A stretch of 64,000 nucleotides of DNA from the NCBI RefSeq assembly GCF_000787575.1, contig NW_012236529.1, forward strand, positions 1,178,001-1,242,000. Direction: 5' to 3'. A model generated the notes under the pieces. That model saw only the letters and a list, made by a program, of their open reading frames with translations. It was not told the origin of the DNA and searched no databases. The position numbers were made by a program, and so were the translations under genes. Positions 49,203-62,022 of the stretch are shown in pieces. Every line of letters begins with the position of its first letter. The first letter of the stretch is position 1. Source of the stretch: Acytostelium subglobosum LB1 (taxonomy: Eukaryota; Evosea; Eumycetozoa; Acytosteliales; Acytosteliaceae).

Positions 49203-50435
49203 ACTATCATCATAGTTGTTAATGCCCAGCAAGCAATAACCAACAGCTATCTGGCTGGCTGTAGTAACATCAAAAAGGGGTCGACCTAGCTACAGCAATG
49301 TATCCAACTCATTCATTCATTCATTCATTCATCCACCTCACTCAATCAATCACTTCATTCAATCAAATCAATCAACTCAATCAATCAACTCATCCACTCC
49401 ACACTCATTCACTCACGACCGTTCATCAGGCGGTCGGAAGATAGAACTAATTGGATGGATGGATGGTGGATGAATGGATAATCCGATTGGTGCATCATCA
49501 GCTTTGGCTTCCCAAAAACTCCCCAATAAAGAGAGTATCGTAGAGAGATAAGTTATAACTTAAGTAACAAGGATGGGTTGTTGTAGTTGTTGGAGGTCAA
49601 CAATGGTCACGCGACCATCTAGGAGGTCTTGGAACCCACACGCGTAAGGGTGTTCCTTACTCTGGAACGTCGAAGACGATGACCATCCTGTTGTTTGTTT
49701 CTTCATTCAATCTGATCTATCCTTTAGCAAACGAGTGGACATACTTAGGTACGAGTCCATAACAGCAAAGTAAATTAATTAATTAATTGGATGATCAATT
49801 GATTGAATGTTACTAATATTGGATGTTAGAGATAGATAGATAGAACCTCACCAAGTTTGAATAGATTGATGATGTAGTAGACGGTCAACATACATACAAT
49901 GGAGGGTATTTGTTTCATTGTTTGATTGATTGACATCATGATTGTATCTTTGCCTGTTTTCTCGTAATGGCCCAACAACAAAAACGAGAAGTGTGGAGCT
50001 GAATGATTGAGAGATGGAGGGACCCACGAGTCCTTGTTTTGGTGGACCATTACTCGCCCTAACCTCGTCATAAACAAACAACATCCACCATTCATTCATT
50101 CCTACAGAGGAAGTATCCGGATTCGCATTGTTGCCATAAGTGATGAATGTATTTTGTTTGTTCGTCTGCTGCAAAGAGTCCTCTCCAATCATCATCAACA
50201 AACCATCATCAATATTATTTCCTTTTATACATTAAGTTAACTTAATACAAAGATAGAGATAGATATATTGATATATCGGGTCAATCAATCAGTCAATCAC
50301 ACACTCAAACACACTTGTCCAACCAAGCCCTAGCCTCAGCCCAAGCCCCAGCCCAACCCCCAAGCCTCACTCCCGACCGACCAACAACCACACACACAAA
50401 CACAAACACGAACACGCACAAGGACATACTTAGAC
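49203..50435. other. Long intergenic region
   Basis: About 1.23 kb. It starts with ATTC/TCAATC repeats (49300-49390). 49570-49690 can fold into several short stems. An open frame at 49826-50201 (-) has no support. Pyrimidine/CACA-rich DNA (50290-50420) leads to the RasGAP gene start. Confidence 0.45.
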
Positions 50436-53211
50436 ATGGAGCCAAGACTAAGGAAGATGTCAACTTGCAGTAGCTTTGACAATCAGCTATCATTCATAAG
50501 TGATGATGATGAGGATGTGTTGTTCTTGGACGACGACTCATCTTCCACGACATCAGGTTCATTCACATCGATCAACAAGTTGACAATGTCCGACATCAAC
50601 GCCATCCGTGATCGCGACCGACTGAACAGTCTCAGTATCGCCGCCAATGGTGTCGGCAGTGGCGTCAGTATCAATGGCCATGGTGGCAGCGTCAACTTGA
50701 CCAGCCAAAGCAAGCTGGCCACGAGATACGCCGGTGGTGATACACTTGACAAGAGCACACCATGGTACGAGCAGCGCCAAGTGATTGCCTCGCTTCTACA
50801 GGCGAGAACTACAATGCGCCAGCTTTTGGAGACAAAGGGACATGAGTCACGTCTTCTGGAGGGCAGTCTATGCGTCTCGGAGATACAGGCAATGCTAAAC
50901 AGTCAGCGCGAGGACCTCGAAACTGATTGGATCGCCGAGATCCAAGAGTTGAAGCGCAACATGGTCTCAGAGATCCGTCGCAACCACCTACTAGAGCGCG
51001 ACCTCAACAGACTAGACAAGCGTATAGCTCTATTAATCAAACATAGGAATAACATAAAGGTATGGACATGGCCCTGGCCTTGGGCCCTGACCCCTGATCA
51101 CTCACTCACACTCATTCAATCGATCTAGGATCTAATTGCACCAGAGGAGAAGAAAAAGACGAGGAAGAAGCATGATGTGGATGCTGGTAATATGGATCCC
51201 AAGCATATTGAGTCATATCAACATCTGTTCTACTTGTTGCAAACTGAGCCACATTACTTGGCCAAGCTTGTGACCCAAGTTCAGTCCGATCAAATGGATA
51301 CCTTCCTCGACACAGTAATACTCTCACTCTTCGGTGATGCCTTCTCTCCACGTGAAGAATACCTTATACTCAGTCTATTCAGGGTATGTTTGAATGCCAT
51401 CGACATGGTGGCCATCACATGTCCACTCACTCACTCATTCAATCAATCAATCATAGTTGGCGATCAGTCAAGAGATGTCTGGTGTCAAGGCTGCAGGCGA
51501 CTTGATATCGGTTGACTCGGTGGTACCAAAGATGATCTTGACATATACACGAAGAAAGCAGGGACATGAGTACCTGTGCCAAACGATCGCCCCACTGCTG
51601 GAGCAGGCCGTGATCAATGCGCCAGACCTCAACCTCGAGTTGAACGCCGTACAGATATACCAGGGCATGATCAGTGAGCAGGAGATACAGACTGGCGCCA
51701 AGAGCAATATGAATCGTGGACTGCCAGAGGAGCAGATACTTGCGATGCGTGAGGTGCAGGACATCCTGGCGGCGCGCGTCCAGCAATGCACACGCATATG
51801 CGAGCAGTTCTTCCTGTGCATCATCCAGTCGCTCAACCGCATGCCATACGGTATGCGCTGGATCTGTAAGCAGATCCACGCCATGGCCAAGACCAACTTC
51901 CACTCGAGCGCTGACGAAGTGGCCAAGGTGATTGGCTACTTTGTATATTACCGCTTCATCAATCTGGCGATTGTCACGCCAGATATGTACGAGATCATCA
52001 AGAAGGAGTTGCCCAACAGCGCGCGCAAGAACCTGGTGACGATATCGCGTGTCCTGCTCAGCCTGTTCACGCTCAAGACCTTCAACAACCAGGGTGGTGA
52101 CCGCTGGTTGCAGCCAGCCAATGCATGGATCACCTCGCACATGGACACTGTGCGCCGATACTTTGACGACCTGATACAGGTGACCGACCCGTCAGAGTAC
52201 CTGCGGGTGGACAAGTACAACGAGCTGACACTCAAAATCAGTCCCGTGATCGTCGTGTCACTTAGCGAGATTGCCCAGACGCACAAGTTGCTGCTCGCGC
52301 ATCTGCGTTCTCTCAAGACACGCGAGAAGGACGACCCGCTGGAGCTGATCCTCAAGGCACTGCCGGCGGTCCCGATCGATGTGCCCGAAGAGGCTGACCG
52401 CGACCTCCAGCTAATGCTAATCAATAGATTCAAGGAGCAGATGGAGCACGATATCACCGTGTCTGTGTCACCACTGGCCCAGACCAAGGAGCTGGTGCTC
52501 CAGGTGTTCCGCGCAATGCCCACGCAGGCCAAAGAGCGCGCAGACACCAAGGACGACTTTTTGGCCGTTCTCCAGACGGCCATCTCACATGGACAACAGA
52601 CAGACAGCACACAGCTCGTAGCGGCCGCCGAGAAGATCAAGGACAATCTGAGAAAGATGGAGTCGGACGGCTCGCTGGGTGCCAACGGCGGCTACGAGGG
52701 CTTCCTGCGCACGATCGCATTGGAAGTGATCAATCGACAGGAGATCCGCGAGAACCAGCGCAAGGAGCGAATGAGACTGACCATCGCGTTGCGCGATCTC
52801 CGCAAGCATCAGAGTTACCTCAACGAGCAGATTCAGCAATACACATCGTATCTCAAGGACGTGCTGCTGCATTATACCTCGCACAACAAGGACGGCAGCA
52901 AGAAGAAGGCCAACAAGCCCGTGAAGATTTCATTCAAAGAGCTGTCCAAGAAGGGCATCATCGTGGAGTCGGACATCCCGCGCCTGTCACATGGCGCCAC
53001 CAACTTCTACATCACAACAGACACACCTGGCATCTTTGACATTGAGGCCAAGATTGGCGTCACAGTGGTGGGCACCATACAGATCGAGTTGGACGACCTC
53101 CTTGAGAAGGCAACAGTCGGCATCCAAGTTCTCAAGCTGGACAGCATAGTACTGGATGTCAACATGACACTACATCTACTCAATAAGCATTTCCTGAAGA
53201 AGTTAAAGTGA
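50436..53211 (+). CDS. IQGAP-related RasGAP-domain protein
   Basis: Predicted 877 aa protein of the dictyostelid DGAP1/GAPA/IqgC group, which binds Rac1 and cortexillins and regulates cytokinesis and the cortex. Exons are 50436-51059, 51129-51383 and 51457-53211, phase 0. An acidic Ser-rich leader is followed by a coiled region (residues about 110-210), a RasGAP-related GRD (YLILSLFRLAISQEM, ICEQFFLCIIQSLNRMPYGM with RWICKQIH, IGYFVYYRFINLAIVTPD) and a RasGAP C-terminal domain (about 700-877, KANKPVKISFKELSKKGIIV, FDIEAKIGV). There are no calponin-homology, WW or IQ motifs, unlike animal IQGAP, which matches the amoebal forms. The GAP arginine finger is not evident, so RasGAP activity is doubtful in the absence of a closer alignment. 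Confidence 0.88.
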
Positions 53212-53629
53212 TCGTGATGCGATGTGATGTTAGTGTGGTCAACATTATCATCATCAATGCAAGCTGGCCTTGTAAGAGAAGTCTAGCAAGCTGTCAACTT
53301 TTATTATTTTTGATTGATTGATTGATTGATTAAATCAAATTTCCGCAATATACAAATAAACAAAGGAATAGCCTGTTGCTTTCCAAGGTTTGCCAAAGTA
53401 ATCTCCAGAGAAATCGCCCAAAGTATACCCTGGCAATTACCATAATACTTAAGGGAGTCGCCAAGTAGTGGCGATGACTTGGCACAAGTAATTGCCAAAG
53501 TATATTATTGTAAGTGCCAAACTAATCACCGATGTGTACATTGTTGATTGCCAAAGTAACATTCATTTATGCTACATGTTAATCATGATGACACTCTTTC
53601 AATTGAACACGATCGCAGAGGTTGTCTAA
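53212..53629. other. Spacer with repeated CCAAAGTA motif
   Basis: After the RasGAP 3' end, the CCAAAGTA word recurs at about 53393, 53419, 53494 and 53551 with a small hairpin (TCGCCA-AGTAG-TGGCGA, about 53458). This cluster sits just before the transposase remnant. Confidence 0.45.
53340..53570. repeat. Subrepeat cluster next to transposase remnant
   Basis: Four copies of GCCAAAGTA or CCCAAAGTA plus inverted TTGGCA/TGGCAATTAC words within about 200 bp. Subterminal repeats of this type are common in DNA transposons. I find no matching cluster on the other side of the transposase. Confidence 0.4.
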
Positions 53630-54599
53630 GCCAATGATGAACAGTTTAAATCACTCTATTGGGTAGATAAGTTCACCTTTCTAGAGATATTGAACAAGTT
53701 CAATCAAGTGCTATCAATCAATATATCTATACGAAAGTTAATATGTTTCTTCAATCATCTAAAACAATATCCTACTGCTAGACAAGAGAAGGAGAGGTAT
53801 GGTTGGGACCCAAAGACAATCTCTATTTACCGTCAACAAGTTATTGATGCCTTTGATCGACTAATATCAGAGGAGCCACAATATGTAAGTTCGCGAACAT
53901 ATCGATGATCGATCGATTCACAACATATTCACTCAAGTCGACAAACAGGGACTACCAGAGATGAGATTAGAACAAACACCTTTGGTCATCGATGGAACAA
54001 AGATATACTCGGTAGTCGATACATATATTTATCAGATTGAGAAACCCAAGAAACCAGAGTTTGATGCACAATATTACTCTGGCAAACATGGTATCCATTG
54101 CATCAAACTTGAATGTTGTATCAATGTGACCAATGGCTTAATCAACTGGGTATCCGATGGTTTGTATCCATCCATCCATCAATATTATATTCATCACTTA
54201 TCTAACTCAATAATACTTTAGTTCATTATATAGGCTCGGAACCAGATCTCTTTCGCTGGCAGAAGTGGAGTGATGGACAATGAGAAATATAGATTACTCG
54301 AGGATGAAAGGATATTAGGTGATTCAAGATATGTTGGTGAAGAGGAAGACAATGTCTTTATAACTCCGGAAAAGGGAAGACCAGAGGATTCGCCAATATA
54401 TTCAAACATATTGAAAGAGTTAAAGCTATCACAACGGACGGTCATTGAGAACCTATTTGTCAAACACAAGATATCCTTACGTATATTACAAACTCCGTAC
54501 CGAGGAACTGACCTGGATCAGTTTACCGATCTTATCCACATCATATACTACATCATGGCTATCTTGCTCAAGAAGCAACCTTTGAGAAAAAACAAGTAA
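53630..54599 (+). mobile_element. PIF/Harbinger-type transposase-derived gene, probably decayed
   Basis: DDE superfamily (DDE_Tnp_4, HARBI1-like) transposase of a plain DNA transposon. Open segments are 53630-53884, 53949-54149 or 54159, and 54234-54599. Motifs are PLVIDGTKIYSV (first Asp), YYSGKHGIHCIKLECCINVT, VSDGSEPDLF, ILGDSRYVGEEEDN (second Asp) and LKLSQRTVIENLFVKHKIS (catalytic Glu). No ATG fits the first segment, so the 5' end is missing. After the second intron the homologous frame (GSEPDLFRWQKW) ends quickly and the downstream homology continues in another frame. A donor at 54150 would bridge them, at the cost of dropping VSDG. It is thus either a broken element or an unusually spliced domesticated gene. 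No terminal inverted repeats or 3-bp target duplication found. Confidence 0.65.
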
Positions 54600-54737
54600 A
54601 CCATCACATTCCTCTATTTTACTTGATCTTCATGAAGTCCCCACACGACTTGAAGTTGAACACTGGATCATTTATTTGTTCATTCATTTGATACAAATAA
54701 TACAGACAGATAATAACAATATATATATATATATATA

Positions 54738-57700
54738 ATGAAACTCAATGATTTACAGAGTCATCAATATGGCCTTGCATCATTATTGAGGTCAAACTCA
54801 AATGCAAAGAGTTTGGATACAATCACAGCAAAGAGAAATAATGATCTCAACAAGAAGAGATCAGAGAAGAAGAAGGGCACGGGTTCACTACTCCAAGGTC
54901 AACTCTCATGGAACTACTTTAGCAAGAGTATGATCTCACACGACTTGCCGCATGAATCACTCAATCACTCACTCATTCAATCATTCAATCAATCAATCAA
55001 TCAATCAAACTTAGAGGATGAACCTGGTCAACAACATCAACAAGAGAAGAAGAATAGATTGATATATAATAAGTTCTTGGAGATTGTTATGAAGTTGGTG
55101 GATAATGATGAGATACCATCCGAGGAATTGCACGTTGCATCTTATGAGACGTTCATGATTGTTGGCAATCCAAACAAGGACGTTGTGACCAAACAGCAGT
55201 TGTTACAACAGTTGTTTGGCTCGAGTTTCAAGCTCAACCTGTATCAACAGCTCACCGATTTGGTGACACAGCTTCAGGAGATCAAGAATCCCTACCAGGA
55301 GGACATCACGCTGTCCAAGCAGTCGCTCACCAAGATCGATGAGAACGAGTCTCTCGAGTGGGGATCGGCCACAGTCAGATTGGACTCGGTCGACGATATC
55401 TTCTTTGACATTGAGTCGTTCGTCTCGGCTGAAGCCGCCGCCAATGAGAGGGCTGCCGCAGCGGCCGCCGCTCAAAAGTCTGGAAAGGAGACAATACTCA
55501 TACGCAAGGCTGGCAAGAAGGGCGACAAGGCGAGTGCAGGTGGTCAGCCATCCACCTCTTCAACATCGTCCCAATTCAATCAATCATGGTTGATTGACAA
55601 ATGCTTGGATATCTCAAAGAGCTCAGGCATGCCTGCCGACCAAACAAAGCAGAGCATCATCGATATCCTCAAGAATCCAAAGAGTATGTATTGTCAAAGT
55701 TGACGTGCACGCATGCGCCTGTTGTGTCCATCTCGCTAATGTCAAACTTAGACATTCAGGAGGACTTGATTGGAGTATTGGGATTCGATCACTTGGACTT
55801 CATGGAGTTGTTGGTCACTCATCGTTCAGATATATTGGCATCAATGCTCAATCCAATCAAACAGGCCAATCAGGGCCCATTGTCATCATCCATCACCATT
55901 CAATCTAGCGATGATAAGGCTGCTGGCAAGCTCAAGAAGAAGGACGACAAGAAGCGAGCAAAGGGCACAGTGTCCACGATGACAATCAGCAATGAGGAGT
56001 ACGAGGTATATGTGCCAAAGGAGGCCGCCACACCGGCCATTTACACGCCACAGACTGAGTTCAAGGGCACCGATCTCAACATCCAGGCTGGTCCAATCTT
56101 TGGCAAGGCGGCCCTGCCTCCCGACACCATCCGCAGGGAGCTCGACACGCACATTGAGGTCACGCTTCCCCACGCCAAGAAGAAGCCAATGATGGACGAC
56201 GAGCGACTCATCCCAGTGACAGAGATCGACGAGCGATCGCAAAAGGCCTTTGGCAGCGTCAAGTCTTTGAACAGGATTCAGTCAAAGGTGTTCGAGGTGG
56301 CCTACAAGTCCAACGAGAACCTGCTCATCTGTGCGCCAACAGGTGCTGGAAAGACAAACATTGCGCTGCTCACTGTGCTGCATGAGATCGAGTCCAACTA
56401 CATGCCTGGCAACAACATACTGAATCTGGAGAAGTTCAAGATCATCTACATCGCGCCACTCAAGGCGCTGGCCTCTGAGATGACAGACAAGTTTGCCACC
56501 TGTCTCAAATACCTTGGCATCGTTGTGAAGGAGTTGACAGGCGATATGCAGCTTACACAGAAGGAGCTCAAGGACACACAGATCATCGTTACGACACCCG
56601 AGAAGTGGGACGTCATCACCAGAAAGAGCAGCGACGTGGCGCTCACACAGCTCGTGCGACTGATCATCATTGATGAGATCCATTTGCTGCACGAGGAGAG
56701 AGGTCCCGTGCTAGAGAGCATTGTGGCCAGGACGCTCAGACAGGTCGAGACCACACAAGAGATGATTAGAATCGTCGGCCTAAGCGCCACTCTGCCCAAC
56801 TACAAGGATGTGGCGCGCTTCATTCACGCGCCGGCATCATCCACCTTCTGTTTCGACTCATCGTACCGTCCCGTGCCCATGACCAGCACGTTCATGGGAG
56901 TCAAGGAGCAGGGTGTGATTGCACGCAATAACATGATGAACCAACTATGCTATGAGAAGGTGGAGCGTTCCATCAAGGAGGGCTACCAGGTCATGGTGTT
57001 TGTGCACTCGCGAAAGGACACAGTCAAAACGGCCGAGGCACTGGTCAACCTGGCACGAACCAAGCGCTTCAGGTTCGGCGGAGACGAGGTCACCAAGACA
57101 CACGCAGTGCGCGACATGGAGCGTGCAAAGGCCAAGGAGATCCGCGACCTGTTCCAATCGAACGTCTCGATCCATCATGCCGGTTTGCTCAGACAGGACC
57201 GTAACCTGGTGGAGAAGTACTTTGCCGAGGGTAGCATCAAGGTGTTGGTGTGCACGGCCACGCTCGCCTGGGGTGTCAACTTGCCCGCCCACACAGTCGT
57301 CGTCAAGGGCACACAGATCTACGACGCCAAGAACGGTGGCTTCATGGACCTGGGCATCTCTGACGTCATGCAGATCTTTGGTCGTGCTGGACGTCCCCAG
57401 TTCGACACGTTTGGCGAGTCGTTCCTGATCACCACGCACGACAAACTCGACCACTACCTCATGCTGATGGCGTGCGCGCTCCCCATTGAGAGTAGGTACA
57501 TCAACAACCTGGCGGACAACCTCAATGCAGAGATCGTGCTTGGCACCGTGTCCAATGTCAACGAGGCCGTCTCTTGGCTGGGCTACACCTACCTCATCAT
57601 CCGTATGATCATGAACCCACACGCATACGGTGTGCCGCTGTCCGAAGTTAAGCAGGACCCAGCTCTGACCAACTTCCGTGTCAAACTGATTGAGCGCGCC

Positions 57701-60700
57701 GCTACCCAGCTCGACGCTTCCAAGATGATCCGTTTCGACCAGACCACAGGCAATTTCTTCCCCACGGACCTGGGCCGCATTGCCAGTCACTACTACATTA
57801 AGTATCCCTCGATCGAGACATTCAATGAGATCCTCAACCAGACGATGCAGCAGGAGCAGGTTCTGACACTGCTGGCCAACTCTTCCGAGTTTGAGAATGT
57901 CAACTTGCGTGAGGAGGAGGTCAAGGAGTTGACTGAGCTGTCCGAGAACAGCTGTTTCTACGAGACCGAGGTGCTGGATCGCTACTCCAAGGTCAAGGTC
58001 ATGCTGCAGTCGTTCTTGTCGCGTGCAAGAATTGAGGGATTCTCGCTCGTATCCGACTCCAACTACGTCATCCAGAACTCGAGCCGTATCCTGCGTGGAA
58101 TCTTTGAGATCACAATGAAGCGTGGCTGGTGCAGCGTGTCCAAGCAGGTGCTCGACCTGTGCAAGATGATCGATCACCAGCAGTGGTACTTTGAGACACC
58201 ACTGCGCCAACTTGGCGTACTCAACCAGGAGATCCTCAAGAAGATCGAGGAGTCGCAGTTATCCACGGACGACCTGGCCGAGATGGACCCAGGCGAGCTG
58301 GCCCCCATTGTCGGCAACCACACGATTGCCAAGTCGACCATCCGCTTGGCGCGCCAGTTCCCCAAGCTGGACTTTGACATTGAGATCCAGCCAATCACTT
58401 CCAGCATCATCAAGATCAATCTGGAGCTGCTGCCATACTTTGAGTGGAACGATCGCATCCACGGCGAGTCGCAGCCATTCTACATCTGGATCGAGGACAG
58501 TGACAATGAGTTCATCTACCACCACGACTACTTCATGCTGACCAAGCGCGCATTTATGAACCGCGAGGCTGAGCCCATCAAGATGAGCTATATCATCCCC
58601 ATCCCCAACCCACTGCCCTCGCAGTTCTACATCCACTACATCAGTGACCGCTGGCTCAACTGTGATGAGCGCATCCCCATCTCGTTCAAGGACCTCATCA
58701 TCCCACACCAGAACCGTGTGATCAACACCGAGCTGCTCGATCTGCAGCCGCTGCCAGTGCAGGCACTCAAGAACCCCGCCTTTGAGGCGCTCTTCCGCTT
58801 CACGCACTTCAACCCTATCCAGACGCAGGTGTTCCACACGCTCTATCACACCAACAACAATGTGCTGCTGGGTTCGCCAACAGGCAGTGGCAAGACCATT
58901 TGTGCCGAGCTGGCCATGTTCAAGGTGTTCCGTGATGAGCCACACATGAAGGTGGTGTACATCGCACCTCTCAAGGCGCTGGTTCGCGAGCGTATGAACG
59001 ACTGGTCGGTCAAGTTGGCCGAGAAGCTGGGCAAGCGTCTGGTCGAGCTGACTGGAGACTACACGCCCAACATGATTGCGCTGCAGAACGCCGACATTGT
59101 GACGACCACACCAGAGAAGTGGGACGGTATCAGTAGAAACTGGAAGAACAGGAGCTATGTCACGTCTGTGTCGCTACTGATCATTGATGAGATCCATTTG
59201 CTGGGCGAGCTTCGTGGTCCCACGCTCGAGGTTATCGTATCGCGTATGAAGCTGATCTCCAAGGAGACTGGCCACAACATTAGGATCATCGGACTTTCCA
59301 CGGCCATGGCCAATGCCATAGATCTGGCTGAGTGGATGGGCATCGAGAAGGTTGGCCTGTTCAACTTCCGTCCATCGTGCCGTCCAGTGCCCATCGAGGT
59401 GCACGTCCAAGGATTCCCCAACAAGAACTATTGTCCTAGAATGCAGACCATGAACAAGCCGGCCTTTGCCGCCATCCAGACGTACTCGCCTGTCAAGCCC
59501 GTGCTGATCTTTGTGTCGTCACGTAGACAGACGCGTCTCACTGCACTGGATCTCATTTCTCACCTAGTCGTCGACAACCCTGCACAATGGCTGCACACCA
59601 ATGACATTGATCAGATGGTGGACCGTGTCAAGGACCATCACCTCAAACATACACTGTCATTTGGCATTGGCATGCATCATGCCGGTCTCAACGACAATGA
59701 CCGAACGATTGTTGAGCGTCTGTTTGGTGAGAACAAGATACAGGTGCTCATCTCCACGTCGACCCTGGCATGGGGTGTCAACCTGCCAGCGCATCTGGTG
59801 ATCATCAAGGGTACCGAGTACTTTGATGGCAAGACCAAGCGCTACGTCGACTTCCCGCTCACTGATGTGCTTCAGATGATGGGTCGTGCCGGTCGTCCCC
59901 AGTTCGACAAGGAGGGCAAGGCTGTGATCATGGTGCACGAACCAAAGAAGAACTTCTACAAGAAGTTCCTTTACGATCCATTCCCAGTGGAGTCGCATCT
60001 CAAGGAGTTCCTGCATGATCACATCAATGCCGAGGTCGTTGGTGGCACCATCCACTCCAAGCAGACCGGTATTGAGTACCTGACCAACACATTCTTCTTC
60101 CGCCGTCTGGTAGTCAGTCCCACGTACTATGGCATGAAGGACAACTCTGTGGACGCAATCAACCGATTCCTCTCGGAGCTGCTGGACCGCACTCTCGACG
60201 ACCTAGCCGCAGCCAACTGCATCATCATCGACGACAACGATGAGATCATTCCCACAACAATGGGCAAGGTGGCATCGTTCTACTATCTTAACTTCCGCAC
60301 TGTCCAAATGTTCTCGCGCGACATCAAGTACGACAGCGACATCAAGTCTCTGCTCAAGGTCCTGTGTAACGCATATGAGTACCACGAGTTCCCCGTGCGT
60401 CATAATGAGGAGTTGTTGAACCAGGAGCTCAACGAGAAGTTGCCAATCAAGATGTTCCAGTTCGAGGATGCCCACACCAAGGTTCACCTGTTGCTGCAGG
60501 CGCACTTTGAGCGATGCTCGCTGCCAATCTCTGATTACGTGACTGATACCAAGTCTGCCCTGGACCAGGGTATTCGTATCCTTCAGGCCATGATTGATGT
60601 TGCCGGTGAGTTTGGATTCAACTCGACCACCATCCAAGTGGTGCGTCTGTTGCAGATGTTGGTGCAAGGTCGTTGGGACACAGACAATAGCATTCTTATC

Positions 60701-61225
60701 CTGCCACATATGACCAAGGAGATTGTGGAGGCCATTGGATTCAACCTGCAGGTCAACAACCTCAAGGAACTTCTCAGTGTCGCCCCTGACAAGCTGAAGA
60801 TGTTCATGGACAATGTCATGCACATATCACACGCCAAAGAGGTTTTGGACGTCGTTGCCAATCTGCCACGAATGAAGATCACACATATTGTGCCAGACAA
60901 TGTGTCAGCCCTGAAGGAGACCACGATCAAGGTTAGGATACAGCGAACCAACAAGTTGTTCCGCAATGGTTTCGCGTACGCACCCCAATACTCAAAGGAC
61001 AAGAACGAGGGTTGGGTCGTCATTCTCACCAACGACAAGGAGGAGTTCATTGGATTGAAGAGGGTCACCCAGATGGCCAAGGACTCTGGCTCTGTCACCT
61101 CATTCATTGTAACACCGCCCTCGGATGTTACCACAGCCGTCTACCATGTCAAGGTGTACTCTGATACCTACATTGGATTGGATTACTTCCATACCTTCCA
61201 AGTCAAGGTTGAGCCAAAGAAATAA
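54738..61225 (+). CDS. ascc3: ASCC3-type double-cassette Ski2-like helicase
   Basis: Predicted 2110 aa 3'-5' helicase. Exons are 54738-54927, 55015-55683 and 55752-61225; the sum is 6333 nt. The first intron (87 bp, TCAATC-rich) is a multiple of three and stays open, so it could be mistaken for coding. Cassette 1 has Walker A CAPTGAGKTN (near 480), DEIH (near 593), LSATLP and QIFGRAGRPQFD; cassette 2 has GSPTGSGKT (near 1326), DEIH (near 1430), LSTAM and QMMGRAGRPQFD. Each is followed by a Sec63 unit. KELTGDMQL, VMQIFGRAGRPQFD and MIRFDQTTGNFF-like blocks match ASCC3, not the spliceosomal Brr2. ASCC3 splits collided ribosomes and unwinds DNA for ALKBH3 alkylation repair. At about 2100 aa it is close to human ASCC3 (2202). 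Confidence 0.93.
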
Positions 61226-61324
61226 ACATCCAAGAGCAGAGTCGTAACTGATTAATTGATTGATTGTGTTATTATTGCGCTAAGATTGAAACCATGAAGA
61301 TGTGTATCTCGGTGGCTCGTGATT
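61226..61324. other. Short convergent spacer ASCC3 / ERG28
   Basis: Only 99 bp between the two facing stop codons; holds both 3' UTRs. Confidence 0.5.
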
Positions 61325-61834
61325 CTACCAGTTAAGCAATGAGAAGCCCATCCAAATGATTGAAGTGCCTTTTGTAAAGAGTAGATGTTAGAATTTGTTG
61401 TAAGCTGGGCAACATCTAACAACTAGTATCATTACTTACTAGCAACGATGAAGGGTGGAATGGCATCCTTGACACTGGATGTTCTAAAGATAAGGGTCTC
61501 GGTGAAGAAGTGCAAGAAGGCCCAGACGAATGATACCCAAGTGACAAAGAACAGAGTCTTGTTGTATGGTGAGTAGGCAGTGGCAACACACAAGGTGAAG
61601 CTCATCAATGTCCAAATGCCAAACAGTCTAGCTGTCAGTCCAGTAACTGTATGACATATCATTGTGTTAGTTGGTTAAGATGTTCAAAGTTGGCACATCA
61701 TCATTGATCATACTCTGCTTTGGATCGGATGAGTAAACGTTGGTTCTAAGTCTTCCAACATTGAAGAATGCTTGTGATGCTCCCAAAAGACGCAAGAATG
61801 CGACGATCAACAACCAGATTTGAATGCTCTCCAT
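61325..61834 (-). CDS. erg28: ERG28-like sterol biosynthesis scaffold
   Basis: Predicted 123 aa ER membrane protein that tethers the C-4 demethylation enzymes of sterol synthesis. Exons are 61834-61714, 61646-61440 and 61368-61325; the sum is 372 nt. Four membrane segments are visible (IQIWLLIVAFLRLLGASQAF, LTARLFGIWTLMSFTLCVAT, TLFFVTWVSFVWAFLHFFTE and PPFIVASTSIIWMGFSLL). The blocks TARLFGIWT and FLHFFTETLIF are the family hallmark. The last intron was placed at a 71-bp GTAAGT..AAAAG pair rather than at closer AG sites that would give introns under 40 bp; the resulting end STSIIWMGFSLLNW agrees with the family. Social amoebae make plant-like sterols, so a role in that pathway is expected. 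Confidence 0.85.
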
Positions 61835-62022
61835 CTCTTTGTATTGTATCTGTATCTTAATATATGATTGATGTGTGTGAATGATGATCAAATGGTCTGA
61901 TCTGACGACCGATTCACCCAAAAGATATTTGCAAAAAGTAGGACCCAAGACAAAGTGGTTGATGCTAGATAAGTACATTGACAGTAGTGATACAGGCAAT
62001 TGATTCATTATTAATTAATTGT

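Noticed and set aside
49570-49690. Structured RNA in the RING-TPR / RasGAP spacer
   Set aside because: Only short imperfect stems with bulges; not better than chance by eye.
54928-55014. Coding sequence HDLPHESLNHSL region in ASCC3
   Set aside because: It is open and a multiple of three, but is TCAATC-rich filler between GTATGA and TTAG; treated as intron.
56945-58210. 421-codon open frame on the - strand inside ASCC3
   Set aside because: Antisense shadow made possible by GC-rich third positions; the + strand has full helicase motifs.
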